Positions 1-8,120 are shown, numbered from the stretch's first letter. The stretch: DNA of 64,000 nt from an uncultured Oscillospiraceae bacterium (GCA_934466455.1 CAKSLF010000009.1:10614-74613), one strand, 5' to 3'. The notes: generated from the sequence alone by a model not told the origin. Numbers and translations: made by a program.

Positions 1-185
1 ATAATAACGCCGGTTTTTTCCGCCATCCTTCGTATAAGCGCAAGCCGCTCTTTATTATTGTAGATATTAAATCCGCCAAGCTCCAGCACATTTGCGTCAA
101 AAAGGGAGGCAAGGCGTATCTTGTCGTATTTTCCCTCGACGATTACGGTTTCTTTTAGTTTAATTTTGTTTTGTGCGCCGTTCAT
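1..185 (-). CDS. rnmV: Toprim-domain protein, probable ribonuclease M5 (N-terminal part only)
   Basis: About 61 N-terminal codons are present and the gene runs off the left edge. The reading begins MNGAQNKIKLKETVIVEGKY and continues DKIRLASLFDANVLELGGFN. The VEGKYDK stretch carries the conserved glutamate of the Toprim fold, and the spacing to the following I-x-L-A segment and to the GGFNIY segment matches RNase M5, which matures 5S rRNA in Firmicutes. The ATG overlaps the stop codon of holA (ATGA), so the two are translationally linked. DnaG-type or OLD-type Toprim proteins are the alternatives; this short N-terminal Toprim start fits RNase M5 best. Confidence 0.65.
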   Translation of the reverse strand, partial: MNGAQNKIKLKETVIVEGKYDKIRLASLFDANVLELGGFNIYNNKERLALIRRMAEKTGVI

Positions 186-1249
186 GAATTTTCTCTTCCG
201 ACGGCAAAAATTTTTGCCGTCGCCTCCTCAAGAATTATTCTGTCGTCGGCGTTGCTGCCCTTCATCGCCTGCTCGGCGGAAAGAAGAATATCAAGACATT
301 CCCGAAGAGCCTCCGGGCTGTATTTTTGCTGGGCGGAAAGTGCCTTTGTTACGGCGAATGCCCTGCGGGCATAGGCTCTGTTCCAATCCTTCAAAATATC
401 GTCGGCGGTTTTTCCGGAAGCCCGAGCCGCCTTTGCCCTATACATATCCACAAATGCGCCGGAAAGCGCAGACAAAACCGAGGCGGGTTTTTCGCCCATG
501 CTCATAAGCTCGTCGATTACCTCAAAGGCGGCGGTGCGGTTGTTTGCGGAAATTTTTGCGGCAAGGTCATAAATTTTTGCGTCCGGGGTCGGGCTTGTCA
601 TAAGGTCGATATCCGCCTTTGTAATCTCGCCTCCGCCCCGGTATTCGGCGGTTTTTCGCACCTCGTTAAGCAGGTTTGCGCTGTCCGTGCCGCAGCGTTC
701 GATTAGATAATAGGCAAGGCTTCTGTCAAGGGTGCAATGATATTTTCTTGCGGCTGCCTCCGCCAAGGAGCAAAGCTCCGTTTTGCTCGGCTCCTCGCAG
801 GTGATTACGCAGCCGCCGCTTTTTTCGATAAGCTTTTTGAAGGGAGAAAAGCGGTCCCGCTTTTTTCCGTCCTTTTTTGGGGCGGTATCCACCGAATCAA
901 AGGTAAAAATAAGCACGGCTTCTCCGCCCATGGCGCAGGTTTGCTCCACAAGCTGTTCGTACTTTTTATATTCGCCCTCGCCGACGGAATTAAGCGGCAG
1001 ATCCGTTACAAGCACGCACCGCCGCCCGCCGCCGAAGGTCACCTCAAAAACGGCGTCCGCAACGGTATCTGCGGAAACGCTTCCGGAAAAGCGGTGTATG
1101 TCAAAGGAGTTTTTTTGGGCGGAAATCTCGATAAGCCTTGCAACAACGCTTCTGCGGCGGTGGTCGTCCGTGCCGGAAACAAAATAGCAGGGGCTTGGTA
1201 TTCCTCTTTTAAGATGATTTTTTATGTCGTCGATTGAAGATAAAAGCAC
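182..1249 (-). CDS. holA: DNA polymerase III subunit delta
   Basis: A 355-residue protein of the length expected for HolA, the clamp-loader subunit that opens the beta sliding clamp. The N-terminal segment with YFVSGTDD, the central CVLVTDLPLN strand and the alpha-helical C-terminal collar domain (DILLSAEQAMKG near the end) follow the family. The start is GTG: an AAAGGA ribosome site lies about 11 bases upstream and there is no better ATG. It is followed by the RNase M5 gene with a 4-base overlap and preceded by a HAD phosphatase gene 38 bases away, so the run is probably one operon. Confidence 0.88.
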   Translation of the reverse strand: MLLSSIDDIKNHLKRGIPSPCYFVSGTDDHRRRSVVARLIEISAQKNSFDIHRFSGSVSADTVADAVFEVTFGGGRRCVLVTDLPLNSVGEGEYKKYEQLVEQTCAMGGEAVLIFTFDSVDTAPKKDGKKRDRFSPFKKLIEKSGGCVITCEEPSKTELCSLAEAAARKYHCTLDRSLAYYLIERCGTDSANLLNEVRKTAEYRGGGEITKADIDLMTSPTPDAKIYDLAAKISANNRTAAFEVIDELMSMGEKPASVLSALSGAFVDMYRAKAARASGKTADDILKDWNRAYARRAFAVTKALSAQQKYSPEALRECLDILLSAEQAMKGSNADDRIILEEATAKIFAVGRENS

Positions 1250-1287
1250 AATGTCTTTTTTCCTTTCGCTTATATTCGCTGTGCCAA

Positions 1288-1935
1288 TCAGAGCAGTATC
1301 TCAAAAAGCTCTTTTGGGCCTTCTATTATGTAATCCGCCCCGGAGGAGGCAAGCTCGTCCCTTCCGCCATAGCCGTAGGCGCAGCCGACGGCGGTTATCC
1401 CGTTTTCATGAGCACCGAGCATATCCATATCCCTATCCCCCACCATTGCCGCATGCTCATGCGCTTTTTTTCCATAGCCAAGGCGGGAAAGAGCAACCTT
1501 TATTATCTCCGGCTTGCTGTCGAGGGTTTTATCTAAGGTTGCCCCGGCAACTGTGTCAAAATATTTGAGCACGCCGTATTCCTCAAGAATTATTTTGCAG
1601 GATTCCTCCGGCTTACAGGAAGCAAGAGCGATTTTTACTCCGTGCTCATGCAGATTTTTGAGCATTTCTTCAATTCCCGGATAGATAATGCTTTGGTGGA
1701 TTCCGCTTATTTCAAAAAGCTCCCGATATTTTCCGGTAAGCACCTCGCACATATCCGGGTCAAAGCCGTATTTTGCAAAGGTTTTTCGCAAAGGCGGTCC
1801 GATATAGCTTTTTAGCTTTTCCGGGTCGTCCTCGGTAATTCCGACGGAGGAAAGGGCGTATTTTATACAATTTGTAATGCCCTCATAGGGGTCGCCAAGC
1901 GTTCCGTCAAGGTCAAAAAGTGCGTATTCAAACAT
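1288..1935 (-). CDS. HAD-superfamily hydrolase, phosphoglycolate phosphatase-like
   Basis: 215 residues. Motif I is FDLDGTLGD just after the start, giving the nucleophilic aspartate; motif II is LASCK (about residue 100) and motif III/IV the GDRDMDMLGA loop (about 160). A small helical cap lies between motifs I and II, as in the Gph/PgmB branch. The ATG at 1933-1935 is chosen because GGAGG lies just upstream; it overlaps the end of the preceding cinA-type gene by 8 bases, so the two are translationally coupled. The substrate cannot be told from sequence: phosphoglycolate, pyrophosphate or sugar phosphates are all possible. Confidence 0.82.
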   Translation of the reverse strand: MFEYALFDLDGTLGDPYEGITNCIKYALSSVGITEDDPEKLKSYIGPPLRKTFAKYGFDPDMCEVLTGKYRELFEISGIHQSIIYPGIEEMLKNLHEHGVKIALASCKPEESCKIILEEYGVLKYFDTVAGATLDKTLDSKPEIIKVALSRLGYGKKAHEHAAMVGDRDMDMLGAHENGITAVGCAYGYGGRDELASSGADYIIEGPKELFEILL

Positions 1936-2422
1936 TTTCTTTGGTTCCTCCGAGTTTTTTTGCAGCCGCAAGGGCAAGCTCCAACGCCTTATCCGCAGCC
2001 TGCTGCCTTACGGAAATTCTGTCGCCGGAAAAGTGATTTTCCGTAACTTTGCTGTATTCATCGCTGTTTACCGCAACATAAACAAGCCCAACGGGCTTTC
2101 CCTCGCCGCCGTTCGGACCGGCAAGCCCGGTTACGGAAACGCCGATTTCCGCACCCATAATTTTGCGGACGCCCGCAGCCATCTCTTCGGCGGTTTCCGC
2201 AGAAACTGCGCCGAATTTATCGAGGGTTTCTTTCTTTACTCCGAGTATTTTATTTTTTGCTTCGTTGCAATAGGTTACGGCACCGAACTTAAACGCCTCC
2301 GAGGAGCCGGAAACGCTTGTTATCCTTGCGGCAACAAGTCCGCCGGTGCAGCTTTCCGCCGCAGAAACGGTTGCTCCCGCCGCACGCAGCGTTGCAACAA
2401 GCTCAAATTCATGCGCAGCCAT
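1928..2422 (-). CDS. pncC: CinA C-terminal-type nicotinamide-nucleotide amidohydrolase
   Basis: 164 residues, matching the stand-alone CinA C-terminal domain, which deamidates nicotinamide mononucleotide for NAD recycling. The signature AESCTGGLVAARIT lies about 20 residues in and holds the catalytic serine; the conserved AVTYCNEAKN, GVSVTGLAGPNGG and GLVYVAV segments follow. The start at 2420-2422 has AAAGGAG 10 bases upstream, and the 40 in-frame codons before it have no homology and run into a repeat. The N-terminal molybdopterin-binding (MoCF) domain of full CinA is absent, so a competence role is unlikely. Pairing with a HAD phosphatase suits nucleotide salvage. Confidence 0.85.
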   Translation of the reverse strand: MAAHEFELVATLRAAGATVSAAESCTGGLVAARITSVSGSSEAFKFGAVTYCNEAKNKILGVKKETLDKFGAVSAETAEEMAAGVRKIMGAEIGVSVTGLAGPNGGEGKPVGLVYVAVNSDEYSKVTENHFSGDRISVRQQAADKALELALAAAKKLGGTKENV

Positions 2423-2510
2423 AAAAAAATCTCCTTTTTGCCTTTTTATTTTGGGAAAGAAGCTTTGCCGCCCCTGTTCGGGGTCCTCGGCGAGGGTTTT
2501 GCGGTGCGTT

Positions 2511-2596
2511 TCTCGGCTCCCCTGTGCAAGGGGAGCCGGCACGGCGGTTAGGGATTAAAACGCCGTGACTGAGGGGTTGTATCCCCCGACCGGCGA
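2511..2596 (+). repeat. Palindromic intergenic repeat, intact short form
   Basis: The element has three hairpins in a row: GGCTCCCC/GGGGAGCC (2515-2522 with 2530-2537, loop TGTGCAA), CACGGCG/CGCCGTG (2540-2546 with 2561-2567) and GGGG/CCCC around TTGTAT (2573-2576 with 2583-2586). It ends CCCCCGACCGGCG. A nearly identical copy in the opposite orientation is at 8325-8420. It encodes no protein and has no transposase, so it behaves like a MITE or REP-type element mobilised in trans. Confidence 0.8.
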
Positions 2597-2626
2597 AAGT
2601 GCTACGCCGCATTTTCCGCCACCCCT

Positions 2627-2745
2627 GTGCGAAGTTTGCACCGAGGCTTTGCGGAGCGTTTCTCAGCTCCCCTTACACATGGGAGCCGAGAAATGCCCTC
2701 CGTCGGCGGGGTGCGAGTTTTGCACAGGGGAGCCGAGAGGCTCGG
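2627..2745. repeat. Degenerate copies of the palindromic repeat
   Basis: The stretch carries CAGCTCCCCTTACACATGGGAG (hairpin 1 with changed bases, split here as CAGCTCCCC and GGGAGCC) and a second half-copy GCACAGGGGAGCCGAG at 2722-2737, plus a GGCTTTGCGGAGCG segment. The two half-copies point in opposite directions. It looks like a decayed tandem insertion beside the intact copy at 2511. The 399 bases between the cinA-type gene and aspS hold only these repeats and the aspS terminator. Confidence 0.6.
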
Positions 2746-2773
2746 CGTAAACTTTTCTCAAGGGGAAAGGCTT

Positions 2774-2810
2774 AAAAAAGGGTCTTTCGTCCTTCGGGAC
2801 GAAAGACCCC
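2774..2810 (-). terminator. Intrinsic terminator of the hisS-aspS transcript
   Basis: On the minus strand a perfect 13-bp stem, GGGTCTTTCGTCC with GGACGAAAGACCC around a CGAA loop, is followed by six T residues. It lies 12 bases past the aspS stop codon. Confidence 0.9.
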
Positions 2811-2821
2811 TTCGCCAAAAA

Positions 2822-4597
2822 TTATTCTTGCTCTTTTATTATGGCAATATGCAGCTCGTCAAGGTTCTTTTGGTCAACCTCGGTGGGGCACATGGTCATA
2901 AGCTCGGTTGCGGTTTGCACCTTCGGGAAAGCGATGACATCACGAATCGACGGGCGGTCGAGCATAAGCATGACCATACGGTCAAGACCGAACGCCATTC
3001 CGCCATGGGGCGGAACACCGTATTTTTCCGCTTCGAGCAGGAAGCCGAACCTTGCCTGCGCCCGCTCCTCGGAAAGACCGAGAGCTTGGAGCATCTTGTC
3101 CTGAACCTCCGTATCGTTTATTCTGATAGAGCCGCCGCCAAGCTCGCAGCCGTTGAGCACCATATCGTATGCTCTTGCGTAGCAATCGCCGGGGTCGGAC
3201 ATAAGTCTGTCCTCGTCGCCTTTTCTCGGGCAGGTGAAGGGATGGTGCATCGCCATCCAGCGGTTTTCCTCGTCCGACCACTCGAACAGCGGGAAATCCG
3301 TTACCCAAAGGAAGTTGAATTTGCCTTTGGGAATAAGGTCAAGGCGGCGTCCAAGCTCCAGACGGAGGGCACCGAGTGCGCTGAACACAATGTCGTTGCG
3401 GCTGTCCGCTACAATGAAGATAACATCGCCGGTTTCTGCGCCAAGGCGTTCTCTTATGGCTTGCTTTTCTTCCTCGGTAAGGAATTTTTCATAGCTGGAG
3501 GTTACGCCCTCTTCGGTAAGGCGGGTCCATGCAAGACCCTTTGCCTTAAAGAGCTTTACCGTTTCGGTAAGCTTGTCTATTTCTTTTCTTGTAAGGGTAT
3601 GAACGGCGTTTTTTGCGACAATCGCACGGACGGAGCCTTTTTCCAATGCGCCGGAGAACACCTTAAATTCGCAGTTTTTAAGCAGGTCGGAAAGGTTTAC
3701 AAGCTCCATTCCGAAGCGGGTATCCGGCTTATCGGAGCCGTATCTGTCCATTGCTTCATCCCATGTCATACGCTTGAACGGGGTTTCTATATCCATGCCC
3801 ATAACATCCTTGAAAACACGCTTTACAAGACCCTCGTTCATGGTCATTATGTCATTTTCGTCAACAAAGCTCATCTCCATATCAATCTGGGTGAACTCCG
3901 GCTGGCGGTCGGCACGAAGGTCCTCGTCACGGAAGCAGCGGGCGATCTGCATATATCTGTCGCAGCCGGACATCATAAGAAGCTGCTTATAGAGCTGGGG
4001 GCTTTGGGGCAGCGCATAGAAGCTTCCGGGATGAACACGGGAGGGAACAAGATAGTCCCTTGCGCCCTCGGGGGTTGATTTTATAAGGTCGGGGGTTTCT
4101 ATCTCCATAAAGCCGTTTTCGTCGTAATAGTCACGAACGGTCTTTACGATTTTGTGGCGCATCATAAGGATATTCTGCATTTCGCCCCGGCGAAGGTCAA
4201 GATAGCGGTATTTAAGGCGCAAATCTTCCTTTGCGTTTGTGTTGTCGCTTACCTCAAAGGGCGGGGTTTGGCTTTTTGCAAGGATAAAAAGCTCCGTAAC
4301 AAAAAGCTCGACTGCGCCGGTTGGAATCTCGGTATTTACGGATTCTCTTTTACGGATAACGCCCTTTGCCTCAAGAACATATTCCGCACGGACTGCGGCT
4401 GCCTTTTCAAAGGTTTCTTTATCGGTTCCGTCGCCGAATGCAAGCTGCAAAATGCCGCTTCTGTCCCTAAGGTCGATAAAGATGAGGTTTCCGAGGTCAC
4501 GGGTCTTTTGTGCCCAGCCGAAAACCACCGCCTCCTGACCGATGTTGTTTTCGTTAAATTCACCGCAGTATGCGGTACGGTTGTAACCGTTTATCAT
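2822..4597 (-). CDS. aspS: Aspartate--tRNA ligase (bacterial type)
   Basis: 591 residues, the usual size of bacterial AspRS with its inserted GAD domain. An OB-fold anticodon-binding domain opens the protein (FGWAQKTRDLGNLIFIDLRD). Class II motif 2 is CFRDEDLRADRQPEFTQID (about 220) and motif 3 is GGMAFGLDRMVM near the C-terminus. The QSPQLYKQLLM segment and the GAD insert (about 290-410) mark the bacterial rather than archaeal form. Whether it is discriminating or also charges tRNA-Asn cannot be read here. It lies 56 bases downstream of hisS, a common Firmicute pairing, and ends at a strong terminator. No T-box precedes the pair. Confidence 0.96.
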   Translation of the reverse strand: MINGYNRTAYCGEFNENNIGQEAVVFGWAQKTRDLGNLIFIDLRDRSGILQLAFGDGTDKETFEKAAAVRAEYVLEAKGVIRKRESVNTEIPTGAVELFVTELFILAKSQTPPFEVSDNTNAKEDLRLKYRYLDLRRGEMQNILMMRHKIVKTVRDYYDENGFMEIETPDLIKSTPEGARDYLVPSRVHPGSFYALPQSPQLYKQLLMMSGCDRYMQIARCFRDEDLRADRQPEFTQIDMEMSFVDENDIMTMNEGLVKRVFKDVMGMDIETPFKRMTWDEAMDRYGSDKPDTRFGMELVNLSDLLKNCEFKVFSGALEKGSVRAIVAKNAVHTLTRKEIDKLTETVKLFKAKGLAWTRLTEEGVTSSYEKFLTEEEKQAIRERLGAETGDVIFIVADSRNDIVFSALGALRLELGRRLDLIPKGKFNFLWVTDFPLFEWSDEENRWMAMHHPFTCPRKGDEDRLMSDPGDCYARAYDMVLNGCELGGGSIRINDTEVQDKMLQALGLSEERAQARFGFLLEAEKYGVPPHGGMAFGLDRMVMLMLDRPSIRDVIAFPKVQTATELMTMCPTEVDQKNLDELHIAIIKEQE

Positions 4598-4653
4598 ATG
4601 TATTCCTCCGATTTTATAAAGCCGCCCCGGCGGGCAGCGGGATTTTTTATTTA

Positions 4654-6018
4654 TCAGAACTTGCAGTCAAGGTGGCAGGAGGCGCAGTCGTGGGTGCAGC
4701 CCTCCGCTTCGCCCGCCTCGCCGAAATCGCCGATTGCGTCGCAAAGGTCGCCTATGCGGTTTTCGTAAAGGTACTCGATAAGCTCATCAAGAGCAACCTT
4801 TTCGGAGGTGCCCTCTTTCATATTCTTTACGGCGACCTCCCCCTGCTCAAGCTCGGAATCGCCGATTATGCAGCTGTATGCCGCACCGATTTTGTCGGCA
4901 TATTTCATCTGCGCTTTTACGCTGCGCTCCATAAGGTCAGTTTCCGCACGGAAACCCTCCGCACGCAGGGAATTTACTATATTCGAAGCCTCGAGGCTTG
5001 CTTTTTTTCCGACGGAGCCTATATAAATATCCACACAGCCCTCCTCCGGGAAGGGAACGCCGGTTTTCTCCATAAGGAGAAGCAGCCGCTCCAGCCCCAT
5101 TGCAAAGCCTATTCCGGGAGTAGGCGTTCCGCCGAGAAGCTCAATAAGCCCATCATATCTTCCGCCGCCGCAAACCGTGCCCTGCGCACCGATACATTCG
5201 CTTACAAATTCAAAAACCGTGCGGGTATAATAATCAAGCCCCCGAACAATGGTCGGATTGATTACATATTCTATTCCAAGCTCGTCAAGGCGGAGCTGAA
5301 GCTCCTCAAAATGCGCCCGGCAGTCATCGCAGAGATAATTAAGTATAACCGGCGCATCCTCCGCAACCTTTTTACATTGCGGAGATTTGCAATCCAAAAT
5401 ACGCATCGGGTTGCGGTCAAGGCGGCTGCAGCAGGTTTCGCAAAGCTCCTCTTCCCGGCTGCGGAAATACTCTTTAAGAGCGTTGTTGTATTCCTTGCGG
5501 CAGGAGGGGCAGCCGATAGAGTTTATCTCAAGGGTAAGACCCCCGATTTGCAGGCGGTTAAAAATCTCGCTTACCATTGCTATCATTTCCGCATCGGCTG
5601 CCGGGGAGGAAGCCCCGAGAAGCTCTGCGCCGAACTGGTGGAACTCTCTCAGGCGACCCGCCTGGGGTTTTTCATAACGGAAGCAGCTTGTAAGATAGCT
5701 TACCTTTACCGGAAGCGCACCCGCAAGCACGCCATGCTCGATAAGAGTGCGCATTGCGCCTGCGGTTCCCTCCGGGCGCAGGGTTATCGAGCGTTCGCCC
5801 TTATCCGTAAATGTATACATTTCTTTTTGCACAACATCGGTTCCGTCGCCGACGCCCCGGGCAAAAAGCTCCGTGTGTTCAAAGGTTGGAAAGCGGATTT
5901 CCTTAAAGCCGTAGAGCAAAGCGGTTTCCATAGCGGTTTTTTCAAGATACTGCCATTTTCCGCTTTGTTCGGGAAGAACATCCTGCGTTCCCCTTGGTGC
6001 TTTGGTGATAATTGCCAT
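4654..6018 (-). CDS. hisS: Histidine--tRNA ligase with an unusual cysteine-rich tail
   Basis: 454 residues. Class II motif 1 lies in the APRGTQDVLPEQ opening region, motif 2 is SCFRYEKPQAGRLREFHQFG, and the histidine-specific GLDYYTRTVFEF segment (about residue 260) and GIGFAMGLERLL motif 3 are all present. The C-terminal anticodon-binding domain is complete by about residue 425. The final residues carry four cysteines, C441, C445, C448 and C452, in a CX3CX2CX3C pattern (CTHDCASCHLDC). I know of no such tail in ordinary HisRS. It resembles the N-terminal cysteine motif of clostridial Mrp/ApbC-type Fe-S proteins. The ATG has AGAGGT upstream. Confidence 0.95.
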   Translation of the reverse strand: MAIITKAPRGTQDVLPEQSGKWQYLEKTAMETALLYGFKEIRFPTFEHTELFARGVGDGTDVVQKEMYTFTDKGERSITLRPEGTAGAMRTLIEHGVLAGALPVKVSYLTSCFRYEKPQAGRLREFHQFGAELLGASSPAADAEMIAMVSEIFNRLQIGGLTLEINSIGCPSCRKEYNNALKEYFRSREEELCETCCSRLDRNPMRILDCKSPQCKKVAEDAPVILNYLCDDCRAHFEELQLRLDELGIEYVINPTIVRGLDYYTRTVFEFVSECIGAQGTVCGGGRYDGLIELLGGTPTPGIGFAMGLERLLLLMEKTGVPFPEEGCVDIYIGSVGKKASLEASNIVNSLRAEGFRAETDLMERSVKAQMKYADKIGAAYSCIIGDSELEQGEVAVKNMKEGTSEKVALDELIEYLYENRIGDLCDAIGDFGEAGEAEGCTHDCASCHLDCKF

Positions 6019-6115
6019 AAAAATACCTCTTATATATTCTTGAGTATAATAAACAAAATTATATTTTCCGCATATTTAAGAAAATTTTCTTAAAATCTGT
6101 GCCTTGCGGAAGAAT

Positions 6116-6511
6116 TTATCTTATCAGATTGCGCCAATCCAAATCGCCCCGTTCAAGGGCGTGGATAAGTGCCTCTGCCGTTGCAATGTTTGTTGCAACG
6201 GGGATATTGTGTACATCGCAAAGGCGAAGAAGGTCCGCATGGTTTTGCTGGGTTCCGGTTGCACGCATGGGGTCACGGAAAAACAGCAGCAAATCCACCT
6301 CGTTGCAGGAGATGCGGGAGGAAATCTGTTCGCAGCCGCCCTGGTCGCCGCTTAAAAATCTGACGACGGGAAGCCCTGTGGCGTCCGAAACAAGCTTTCC
6401 TGTTCCGGCTGTGGCGCAAAGGCGGTGCTTGCTCAAAATTCCGCAATACGCAATGCTGAACTGCACCATAAGCTCCTTTTTGCTGTCCTGAGCGATAAGA
6501 GCGATGTTCAT
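6116..6511 (-). CDS. mgsA: Methylglyoxal synthase
   Basis: 131 residues, typical for MgsA, which converts dihydroxyacetone phosphate to methylglyoxal and phosphate as a bypass when sugar phosphates build up. Family signatures are ALIAQDSKK at the start, the phosphate-binding TAGTG loop, SGDQGG with the catalytic aspartate, and LLLFFRDPM. It follows the MinD-like gene by 14 bases; mgsA next to min genes is common in Clostridia. An imperfect AAGAAAATTTTCTT dyad sits between it and hisS but has no T tract. Confidence 0.95.
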   Translation of the reverse strand: MNIALIAQDSKKELMVQFSIAYCGILSKHRLCATAGTGKLVSDATGLPVVRFLSGDQGGCEQISSRISCNEVDLLLFFRDPMRATGTQQNHADLLRLCDVHNIPVATNIATAEALIHALERGDLDWRNLIR

Positions 6512-6525
6512 AATTCAAAACCTCC

Positions 6526-7254
6526 TTATTTGAAGCCGAGGGGAACTCTTCTTCCAAGCACCCTTTCGGCAAGGTCGCAAAACATTTTTTTGTTCGGGCT
6601 TTCTTCCGGCAGTGCCTTGCCGGAAGCCACCGCAGCCCGTGTTTTCGGGTCATCCCAAATCACGCCGATAAGCCTTGCCTGCGCTCCGTCGATAACCTCG
6701 TCGAGGTTTTTAATCGGCTCGAGCTTTTTCGGCTTTTGCGGACAGCGTTCTATAACAAGCCGGCGGGAGCGCACCCCGTTTTTTTCAAGAAACATACCGG
6801 TATTTGCCGCAGCACGCACGGCGGCGGGATCCGGCGTTGTTACAAGAATTGCGGCGGCGGCATATTTTGCGGCAAGGGCAAGCTCCTCCCCAAGCCCCGC
6901 CGGGCAATCGAGCAAAATAAATTCGTATTTTTCGGAAAGCTCCTTTGTAACGGCGGCGAGGGTTTCTTCCGAAACAGAGGAAGGTTCCGCCCCGGCGCAT
7001 ATTACCGAAAGACCGGGGCAAAACGGGCAATCGAGCAGCGTTTGCTCCGGCGGCGTTCCTCTTGCAATGTCGCCCATATCGAAGGCGACGCTTTCCGCAA
7101 CGCCGAGGGCAACATCAAGGCTTCGAAGTCCGCTGTCCAGTTCCGCAAGCAGGGTTTTGTGCCCTGCGGCGGCAAGAGCCTGCCCAAGAAGTGCGGAAAC
7201 GGTGCTTTTTCCGACTCCGCCCTTTCCCGAAGCAACGAGAATTACCTTCGCCAA
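6526..7254 (-). CDS. MinD/ParA-type P-loop ATPase
   Basis: 242 residues with the deviant Walker A box GKGGVGKST (about 10-18), an AELDSGLRSLDVALG switch and FILLDCPAGLG as Walker B. The layout follows MinD, the membrane-bound ATPase that places the division septum with MinC. It is shorter than typical MinD (about 265), and the C-terminus (VLGRRVPLGFK) has only a weak amphipathic helix, so membrane targeting is uncertain. No minC or minE is nearby. Position next to mgsA favours MinD; another septum-site or Mrp-like ATPase is possible. Confidence 0.72.
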   Translation of the reverse strand: MAKVILVASGKGGVGKSTVSALLGQALAAAGHKTLLAELDSGLRSLDVALGVAESVAFDMGDIARGTPPEQTLLDCPFCPGLSVICAGAEPSSVSEETLAAVTKELSEKYEFILLDCPAGLGEELALAAKYAAAAILVTTPDPAAVRAAANTGMFLEKNGVRSRRLVIERCPQKPKKLEPIKNLDEVIDGAQARLIGVIWDDPKTRAAVASGKALPEESPNKKMFCDLAERVLGRRVPLGFK

Positions 7255-7354
7255 AGCTGCTCACCCCATTTTTACTACTATAAGATATATATTACCATAT
7301 TATTGACCATTTTTCAAGCAGAGCGGACAATATTTTGTTGCAGGTTTAACAGCG

Positions 7355-7445
7355 TTTGCGCCGAGCCTCCCGCACCCCTTGTGCAAAACCCGCACCCCGC
7401 CGGCTGCGGGCAAATCTCGGCTCCCCTGTGCGGGGTTCCCGCCGA
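7355..7445. repeat. Fragment of the palindromic repeat family
   Basis: CTCGGCTCCCCTGTGCGGGG (7417-7436) is half of hairpin 1, preceded by GCACCCCTTGTGCAAAACCCGCACCCC, a rearranged version of the same sequence (shown here split at GCACCCCTTG and TGCAAAACCC). It abuts the long element at 7461. It is not coding: readings across it match nothing. Confidence 0.55.
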
Positions 7446-7460
7446 GGGCTTGCGGTTCGC

Positions 7461-7672
7461 TTCTCGGCTCCCCTGTGTATCTTAAGCAAGAATGTTTGCG
7501 CCGCTTTGCGGCGAAAACATTTTGCGATTGGTGCTTTGCACCAACCGCAGGCGGCTTTACCGCCCTTGCTACGATAAATGACGGAGCTTCGCTCCTTATT
7601 GAAGGGGAGCTGGATTTTTGCTCCGAAGGAGCAAAAAGACTGAGGGGTTGTATCTGCGACCGGGTATGGCGT
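7461..7672 (+). repeat. Palindromic repeat, expanded form with extra hairpins in the loop
   Basis: The left arm CTCGGCTCCCCTGTG (7463-7477) and right arm GGGGAGCTGG (7604-7613) are those of hairpin 1 in the short copies, and the right end GACTGAGGGGTTGTAT (7638-7653) is the usual end of the family. Between the arms, where short copies have a 7-base loop, there are about 125 bases made of consecutive hairpins: GCGCCGC/GCGGCG, TTGGTG/CACCAA, GGCGG/CCGCC and GGAGC/GCTCC. Another, TTTTTGCTCC/GGAGCAAAAA (7615-7636), follows the right arm. The 527-base gap between the MinD-like gene and hinT holds only this family and a terminator. Confidence 0.7.
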
Positions 7673-7733
7673 TTACGCTTTCAATTGTTCGCCCGCTTTT
7701 TGCTTCCCCAAAGGAAGAAAATCGCACAGCGGC

Positions 7734-7770
7734 AAAAAAAGAGCCTCCGCAGTGCGGAGGCTCTTTTTTT
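7734..7770. terminator. Bidirectional intrinsic terminator after hinT
   Basis: A perfect GAGCCTCCGC/GCGGAGGCTC stem (7741-7750 with 7754-7763) with seven A residues on one side and seven T residues on the other. It ends the hinT transcript on the minus strand and would also work on the plus strand. Confidence 0.9.
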
Positions 7771-7781
7771 GCTTTCATCAA

Positions 7782-8120
7782 TCAGCCCGGAGGCCAAGTC
7801 ATATCCCTGCCGGAAAGTACATGGAAATGCAGGTGCGGAACGCTCTGCCCCGCCTGCTCGCCGTAATTTGTTACAACACGGAAGCTTTTTAGCCCAAGCT
7901 CCTTTGCAAGGCGGGCGATAGTTTCAAACGCATAGGCAACAACGGAGCTGTTTTCCGGGGTGATTTCCCCCGCTCCGCCGATGTGCTCCTTTGGGATTAC
8001 AAGAAAATGAGTCGGTGCCTTTGGGTCTATGTCATAGAACGCAAGCAGGCGGTCGTCCTCATAAAGCTTATTGCTGGGGATTTCTCCGGCGGCAATTTTG
8101 CAAAAAAGACAGTCGTTCAT
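7782..8120 (-). CDS. HIT-family nucleotide hydrolase (HinT-like)
   Basis: 112 residues, the length of HinT purine nucleoside phosphoramidases. The start CLFCKIAAGEIPS and the histidine triad HLHFHVLSG near the C-terminus (HxHxHxx) are the family signatures. In cells HinT removes AMP from lysyl-adenylate and similar phosphoramidates. The gene stands alone, with repeats upstream and a terminator directly downstream. Confidence 0.93.
   Translation of the reverse strand: MNDCLFCKIAAGEIPSNKLYEDDRLLAFYDIDPKAPTHFLVIPKEHIGGAGEITPENSSVVAYAFETIARLAKELGLKSFRVVTNYGEQAGQSVPHLHFHVLSGRDMTWPPG

Noticed and set aside
6019..6115. Possible T-box for the hisS-aspS operon
   Set aside because: The gap before hisS is only 97 bases and has no GGGTGGTACCGCG-type box or terminator.
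7356..7921. Plus-strand frames across the repeats before hinT
   Set aside because: They consist of translated palindromic repeats and then antisense of hinT.
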